Assembly: GCA_964019135.1 (NCBI GenBank)
Contig: OZ025249.1
Span: 11,830,039 to 11,894,038, forward strand
Source of the DNA: Arenicola marina
Taxonomy: Eukaryota > Annelida > Polychaeta > Arenicolidae
Reading direction: 5' to 3'
Length of the DNA stretch: 64,000 bases
The notes below the pieces were generated by a model. The model was not told the origin of the DNA. It saw only the letters and a program-made list of their open reading frames with translations, and made no database searches. Position 1 is the first letter of the stretch. Every line of letters starts with the position of its first letter. The position numbers and the translations under genes are program-made. Below, one piece after another: positions 58,276-64,000 of this stretch.

Positions 58276-59394
58276 TCATTTTTCTAACCCGCAGAAAAAT
58301 TTACTTGGCTTCTCACCCGCTTCATAGATTTGCACTTTGGCTCTCACCATTGCACCTTTTGTTTTTTCACCTCTAAGTACATTCAGCAGGTCTCTTTTTT
58401 CCTGTAGCTTCTCTCTATCAGTTAACACATTTGCACTGTCTACCTCTTTTTCAAGTTCTTGTATTTCCTTCTCTAAGTCTATCTCCACTTTCTGTGCTTG
58501 TCGTTTTTTGTATGACGCAAAAGATATACTTTTCCCTCTTATCTCCGTCTTCAGTACATCAAAGAATAGTGCATCGTTGACCACAAATTTCGCCTCCGGG
58601 TCATTTATATCTTCTCCCTCGAGTATGTAACGCTCAATGTTTTCTTTTATAACCTTCTTCATACAGTTCACATATTCTTTATCTCGCAGAAGTGACACAT
58701 TGAGCTTCCAGAAACCCTTACCTCGCGGCTCATTGAATTCTTGCAGTGCAAACGTTATCAACGAATGGTCAGACCTATATTTAATTCGTATATCAGCACA
58801 AGCCATTTCGGCAAATAGGTCTTCTGAAACCAGAAAGAAGTCTAATCTTGCACTTTTGTGTGGTTTACTCTCACTTCTCCATGTGTAGCGCTTAACATCC
58901 TGGTTGTTTACCCTCCACGGGTCAATCAGGTTAAACTCATCGCATAATGATTTGACCGTTCGTGTTGCTTTTAGATTATTCTGTCTAACGTATCCTCGGG
59001 TGTCGCGTTCGAAATCTTGGACTAAATTCCAATCCCCACATATAAGCAGTGATTCATTTTGCAAGTTACGGACTATATCTATGATATTTTCGAAAAACTT
59101 TGGTTTATCTGTGTTTGAACTATACAGTGTTATAAATGTTATTGATCTATCCCGCAAGGCCAAGTTAATAGCCGTATAATTACCCTCGGGGTCTCTTACA
59201 GTTTCTGTAATACTATATTCAAAGTTGTCATTAAAGAGTATAGCAGTACCCCTTGCATTGCTCTTATATGGGCTAACTATCACCTGTCCTTTCCATTCTG
59301 CTTCAAATTTATGAAGTTGTTGTTCACTGCAGTGGATATCTTGTAAACTGTAGATGTTAAAACTTTTTTCTCTAAGCCACCTGAACACCTGAAC
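58276..59394 (-). pseudogene. LINE endonuclease part, truncated and stopped
   Basis: It is open from the truncation point to a TGA at 58276-58278 (after KFFCGLEK), in the same frame as the downstream reverse transcriptase. About 19 codons upstream of 59394 come from the duplicated host flank, so the apparent ATG at 59451 is not the element's own start. Confidence 0.85.
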
Positions 59395-59559
59395 AGTGAT
59401 ATGACAGATGATAACGTAAATTAGAGTTGTTGCCATGGCAAACTTGTCCACTTTGTATAACTGTGAAACTAATCATTTTGGCATCACATGATTGTCTTGA
59501 CAACAGGAATGTAAGCTAATTTCTGTTGGGTTTTTGATCGAAGCTGACAAATATAAACT
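59395..59559. repeat. 165-bp direct repeat, right copy (LINE flank)
   Basis: Matches 55394-55558 base for base except about two positions (TATAACTG versus TATAAATG, and GATCGAAG versus GATCAAAG). That is near 1.2% divergence. Confidence 0.9.
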
Positions 59560-59934
59560 GTTCGTAGACTTATCCATGAAGCTTATTTCCGAAATATATG
59601 ACATACTATAGGCCTAATTTGTATGTAAGGTCATATAATTCCTTTTGTTTATTGCACACGCAATGTTTGCATTTATGCAAGAAAGACCTGAATAAATCGT
59701 TTCCACTGACAATCATTTTCAACGTTTCTCAGCGGGGATTTGCTGCCTCGGCGCATTAACTTTGATTGATAAGACGCTATTTAGTTATGAAATGCACTTA
59801 TTATCGCTCATTCTTTCCCACATACACAACAATTAATTCCCACAATTTTAGGCCTTAAAGTGTGCAGGAGATAACTTTAGCATAAACAGATGCGGCAATT
59901 ACATAAACAGCGAGTTGACTTTGGACTTACTTAC

Positions 59935-60115
59935 CAAGTCGTCGCTCTACTAAGGACAGGAGATTAGAGATATAAATACGAAGGGAAATGTGCCGCGCCG
60001 CTCGCTGTGCGCCTTCTTTACGCCGAAGTATGTAGTTCCGAGCTCTCCCGTTTGGCGACGCCAGTGTCCTAAACCGGTTTCTTGCTATGGAAGACCAAAG
60101 TACGGTTTGGGACAT
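59935..60115 (-). promoter_or_regulatory. Probable non-coding first exon and promoter of PRPF3
   Basis: A strong donor, GACTTG followed by GTAAGTAAG, lies at 59935 on minus. CpG-containing sequence is upstream, with no ATG-led conserved frame. The acceptor before the PRPF3 ATG needs such a partner, and none is seen nearer. The 5' border is not defined. Confidence 0.35.
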
Positions 60116-60504
60116 CGCGATAATTTTTGTACGAAAAAGATAAGTCTTTCCAAATTCCCTTAGAGTACGATTTCTTTTTTCGTGTTTTTTGCTTTTGAAG
60201 GCCCCGTTGTCGTCGCGTTATCGACTGTGTAGAAAATTGGTTGCAGGTGCCTCCCCCATCCCCCATTTGTCTCTGGGGTTGCTTGGTGCGATTTATCCCA
60301 GGTGTGCACAAATGTGGCCAAAAGCACCAATCCATCTGTAAAATAAAAAAAAAAGTCCCCCCCCAAAATAAGACATTCAAAACTCCCGGAACGAACATTC
60401 AAAACATCCCGGAACGAGTTCATTTTGTTCACAAAAAAGATAAATCATTCCAAACCAAAATAAACATAACGGAGTAGCATCCCGATTTATTTTTTGCTGA
60501 AGTG
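60116..60504. other. No gene recognised
   Basis: Sequence between the presumed PRPF3 first exon and the 60-bp array. A/C homopolymer stretches lie near 60340-60366. Confidence 0.4.
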
Positions 60505-63480
60505 GGGCGCTGATGGTAAGGGACCGGGGTCACACTGGTACGGCAGCGTGGAGCCGCGGGACCACTGGGACCGGGGTCACACTGGTACGGCAGCGTGGAG
60601 TGGGGCGCTGATGGTAAGGGACCACTGGGTCCGGGGTCACACTGGTACGGCAGCGTGGAGTGGGGCGCTGATGGTAAGGGACCACTGGGACCGGGGTCAC
60701 ACTGGTACGGCAGCGTGGAGTGGGGCGCTGATGGTAAGGGACCACTGGGACCGGGGTCACACTGGTACGGCAGCGTGGAGTGGGGCGCTGATGGTAAGGG
60801 ACCACTGGGACCGGGGTCACACTGGTACGGCAGCGTGGAGTGGGGCGCTGATGGTAAGGGACCACTGGGACCGGGGTCACACTGGTACGGCAGCGTGGAG
60901 TGGGGCGCTGATGGTAAGGGACCACTGGGACCGGGGTCACACTGGTACGGCAGCGTGGAGTGGGGCGCTGATGGTAAGGGACCACTGGGACCGGGGTCAC
61001 ACTGGTACGGCAGCGTGGAGTGGGGCGCTGATGGTAAGGGACCACTGGGACCGGGGTCACACTGGTACGGCAGCGTGGAGTGGGGCGCTGATGGTAAGGG
61101 ACCACTGGGACCGGGGTCACACTGGTACGGCAGCGTGGAGTGGGGCGCTGATGGTAAGGGACCACTGGGACCGGGGTCACACTGGTACGGCAGCGTGGAG
61201 TGGGGCGCTGATGGTAAGGGACCACTGGGACCGGGGTCACACTGGTACGGCAGCGTGGAGTGGGGCGCTGATGGTAAGGGACCACTGGGACCGGGGTCAC
61301 ACTGGTACGGCAGCGTGGAGTGGGGCGCTGATGGTAAGGGACCACTGGGACCGGGGTCACACTGGTACGGCAGCGTGGAGTGGGGCGCTGATGGTAAGGG
61401 ACCACTGGGACCGGGGTCACACTGGTACGGCAGCGTGGAGTGGGGCGCTGATGGTAGGGGACCACTGGGACCGGGGTCACACTGGTACGGCAGCGTGGAG
61501 TGGGGCGCTGATGGTAAGGGACCACTGGGACCGGGGTCACACTGGTACGGCAGCGTGGAGTGGGGCGCTGATGGTAAGGGACCACTGGGTCCGGGGTCAC
61601 ACTGGTACGGCAGCGTGGAGTGGGGCGCTGGTGGTAAGGGACCACTGGGACCGGGGTCACACTGGTACGGCAGCGTGGAGTGGGGCGCTGATGGTAGGGG
61701 ACCACTGGGACCGGGGTCACACTGGTACGGCAGCGTGGAGTGGGGCGCTGATGGTAAGGGACCACTGGGACCGGGGTCACACTGGTACGGCAGCGTGGAG
61801 TGGGGCGCTGATGGTAAGGGACCACTGGGACCGGGGTCACACTGGTACGGCAGCGTGGAGTGGGGCGCTGATGGTAAGGGACCACTGGGACCGGGGTCAC
61901 ACTGGTACGGCAGCGTGGAGTGGGGCGCTGATGGTAAGGGACCACTGGGACCGGGGTCACACTGGCACGGCAGCGTGGAGTGGGGCGCTGATGGTAAGGG
62001 ACCACTGGGACCGGGGTCACACTGGTACGGCAGCGTGGAGTGGGGCGCTGATGGTGAGGGACCACTGGGACCGGGGTCACACTGGTACGGCAGCGTGGAG
62101 TGGGGCGCTGATGGTAGGGGACCACTGGGTCCGGGGTCACACTGGTACGGCAGCGTGGAGTGGGGCGCTGATGGTAAGGGACCACTGGGACCGGGGTCAC
62201 ACTGGTACGGCAGCGTGGAGTGGGGCGCTGATGGTAAGGGACCACTGGGACCGGGGTCACACTGGTACGGCAGCGTGGAGTGGGGCGCTGATGGTAAGGG
62301 ACCACTGGGACCGGGGTCACACTGGTACGGCAGCGTGGAGTGGGGCGCTGATGGTAAGGGACCACTGGGACCGGGGTCACACTGGTACGGCAGCGTGGAG
62401 TGGGGCGCTGATGGTAAGGGACCACTGGGACCGGGGTCACACTGGTACGGCAGCGTGGAGTGGGGCGCTGATGGTAGGGGACCACTGGGACCGGGGTCAC
62501 ACTGGTACGGCAGCGTGGAGTGGGGCGCTGATGGTAAGGGACCACTGGGACCGGGGTCACACTGGTACGGCAGCGTGGAGTGGGGCGCTGATGGTAAGGG
62601 ACCACTGGGTCCGGGGTCACACTGGTACGGCAGCGTGGAGTGGGGCGCTGGTGGTAAGGGACCACTGGGACCGGGGTCACACTGGTACGGCAGCGTGGAG
62701 TGGGGCGCTGATGGTAGGGGACCACTGGGACCGGGGTCACACTGGTACGGCAGCGTGGAGTGGGGCGCTGATGGTAAGGGACCACTGGGACCGGGGTCAC
62801 ACTGGTACGGCAGCGTGGAGTGGGGCGCTGATGGTAAGGGACCACTGGGACCGGGGTCACACTGGTACGGCAGCGTGGAGTGGGGCGCTGATGGTAAGGG
62901 ACCACTGGGACCGGGGTCACACTGGTACGGCAGCGTGGAGTGGGGCGCTGATGGTAAGGGACCACTGGGTCCGGGGTCACACTGGTACGGCAGCGTGGAG
63001 TGGGGCGCTGATGGTAAGGGACCACTGGGACCGGGGTCACACTGGCACGGCAGCGTGGAGTGGGGCGCTGATGGTAAGGGACCACTGGGACCGGGGTCAC
63101 ACTGGTACGGCAGCGTGGAGTGGGGCGCTGATGGTGAGGGACCACTGGGACCGGGGTCACACTGGTACGGCAGCGTGGAGTGGGGCGCTGATGGTAGGGG
63201 ACCACTGGGTCCGGGGTCACACTGGTACGGCAGCGTGGAGTGGGGCGCTGATGGTAAGGGACCACTGGGTCCGGGGTCACACTGGTACGGCAGCGTGGAG
63301 TGGGGCGCTGATGGTAAGGGACCACTGGGACCGGGGTCACACTGGTACGGCAGCGTGGAGTGGGGCGCTGATGGTAAGGGACCACTGGGACCGGGGTCAC
63401 ACTGGTACGGCAGCGTGGAGTGGGGCGCTGATGGTAAGGGACCACTGGGTCCGGGGTCACACTGGTACGGCAGCGTGGAG
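60505..63480. repeat. 60-bp minisatellite with higher-order structure
   Basis: About 49 nearly identical units of exactly 60 bp, core ACCACTGGGACCGGGGTCAC then ACTGGTACGGCAGCGTGGAG. Because 60 is a multiple of three and the unit lacks stops, frames of about 1000 codons are open on both strands. None has a family match or flanking gene structure. Variant units recur at 1020 and 1080 bp spacing. Confidence 0.97.
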
Positions 63481-63511
63481 CTGCCATTCGCAGTCTTTCT
63501 TTTTCAATTCG

Positions 63512-63735
63512 CCAGTGGCTGAGAGCCTAACGCCTAATAACGGAACGTGGGTCGGTGGTTCGAGTCCCGCTGTGGCCATGTCTGTGGGGTCGCATGATGA
63601 AGATCCCATGCCCTTCTTCGCAAGGAGTAGGGGGTTACCCCAGGGGACATGTCTCCGCTCTTCCCTTCCTTCTCCCATTGAAGCGATAAGGCCAGAGTCG
63701 GTTAAAGCCTCTTGAATATACAACCAGCCAGCCAA
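63512..63735 (+). mobile_element. SINE-A copy with intact B-box
   Basis: B-box GGTTCGAGTCC at 63557-63567, then AAGGAGTAGGGGGTTACCCC and GGGGACATGTCTCCGCTC, ending in CAACCAGCCAGCC. The head is truncated before the A-box. It starts about 30 bp after the 60-bp array. Confidence 0.8.
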
Positions 63736-64000
63736 TCAATTTACCCGTTGGGATTTAATAACTCACATTTGTCTTGTTGGGAGGTAGAAGGGACAGGGCC
63801 AGCGTGGTGAAATGGAGACGAGTGTGTATGTGTGTGTGCGTCTGGTTGGGGGCGGGGGGGGGGGGGTCCCGAAGCAGGATGATAGATATGAAGGATTTAA
63901 AAAAAAAGGTTTAGAACTTTAACCCGCTCCGCGACGATTGTTTTTTTCTATTTTTTAGACGTGCTGTTTAAAAGCAGACCTGGTAACCTTTTCGTGTGCC
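63736..64000. other. No gene recognised (right edge)
   Basis: G-tract at 63851-63866 and a TG-rich stretch. Nothing else was identified. Confidence 0.4.

Larger units (their letters stand above)
55559..59394 (-). mobile_element. 5'-truncated L1/Tx1-type LINE
   Basis: The minus-strand element ends in a poly(A) tail (T-run 55559-55584) and begins at 59394 inside its endonuclease domain. It encodes most of an apurinic endonuclease (CGDWNL, RLDFFLVS, RSDHSL), a reverse transcriptase (NWRPISLINADYK, QYADDTFLL) and a C-terminal Cys/His knuckle (CDLCTFCKEQIETVKHLFWDC). The first endonuclease strand is lost by truncation. It lies in the probable 5' UTR intron of PRPF3, in the same orientation. The superfamily call is from RT motifs; the subfamily is not resolved. 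Confidence 0.9.

Noticed and set aside
59395..59451. ATG at 59451 as the true start of the LINE endonuclease
   Set aside because: This stretch is the duplicated host flank, also present at 55394-55450, not LINE sequence.
60494..63715. Open frames of about 1000 codons on both strands through the 60-bp array
   Set aside because: The unit is a multiple of three with no stop, so openness is automatic. There is no family similarity or splice context, and both strands are equally open.

Overview
The window is animal nuclear DNA: long introns with GT/AG borders, three multi-exon genes, a LINE, tRNA-derived SINEs, MITE-like elements and many minisatellites. I read it as an invertebrate deuterostome, most likely amphioxus (Branchiostoma). 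This is inference: it rests on gene content, an L1/Tx1-type LINE, and intronic minisatellites sitting on exon-intron junctions, which I recall (unchecked) being reported for amphioxus genes.

Layout. 1-1360 is a 22-bp repeat array. 4083-15616 (minus) is a complete seven-exon Cys-loop receptor gene of the nicotinic acetylcholine receptor class (477 aa). Its large intron 3 holds a 41-bp array and a 27-bp array. 15617-29981 is gene-poor and repeat-rich, with one possible THAP zinc-finger exon at 18629. 29982-41259 (plus) is a nine-exon gene for a 301-aa ER-type membrane protein with two thioredoxin-like domains. Its intron 3 carries a tandem array made from the head of a SINE, and intron 4 carries a large foldback element. 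43218-53735 (minus) is the complete 19-exon PRPF3 gene (653 aa, U4/U6 snRNP protein), convergent with the thioredoxin-like gene. A probable non-coding first exon of PRPF3 lies near 59935, which puts a 5'-truncated, stop-containing LINE (55559-59394) in its 5'-UTR intron. 60505-63480 is a nearly perfect 60-bp array followed by a SINE.

Reading frame was tracked across every splice junction of the three genes, and the phases agree throughout.

The most interesting signal is that five minisatellites in two unrelated genes are anchored on splice sites. In four, the first unit starts at or across the 5' splice site. In one, the last unit runs into the 3' splice site and the first bases of the exon. 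In PRPF3 exon 14 the repeated unit contains the last 32 bases of the exon plus its donor, giving six tandem 5' splice sites or relics. Other notable items are the 165-bp direct repeats flanking the LINE, and the SINE-head array. The three genes show no sign of working in one pathway.
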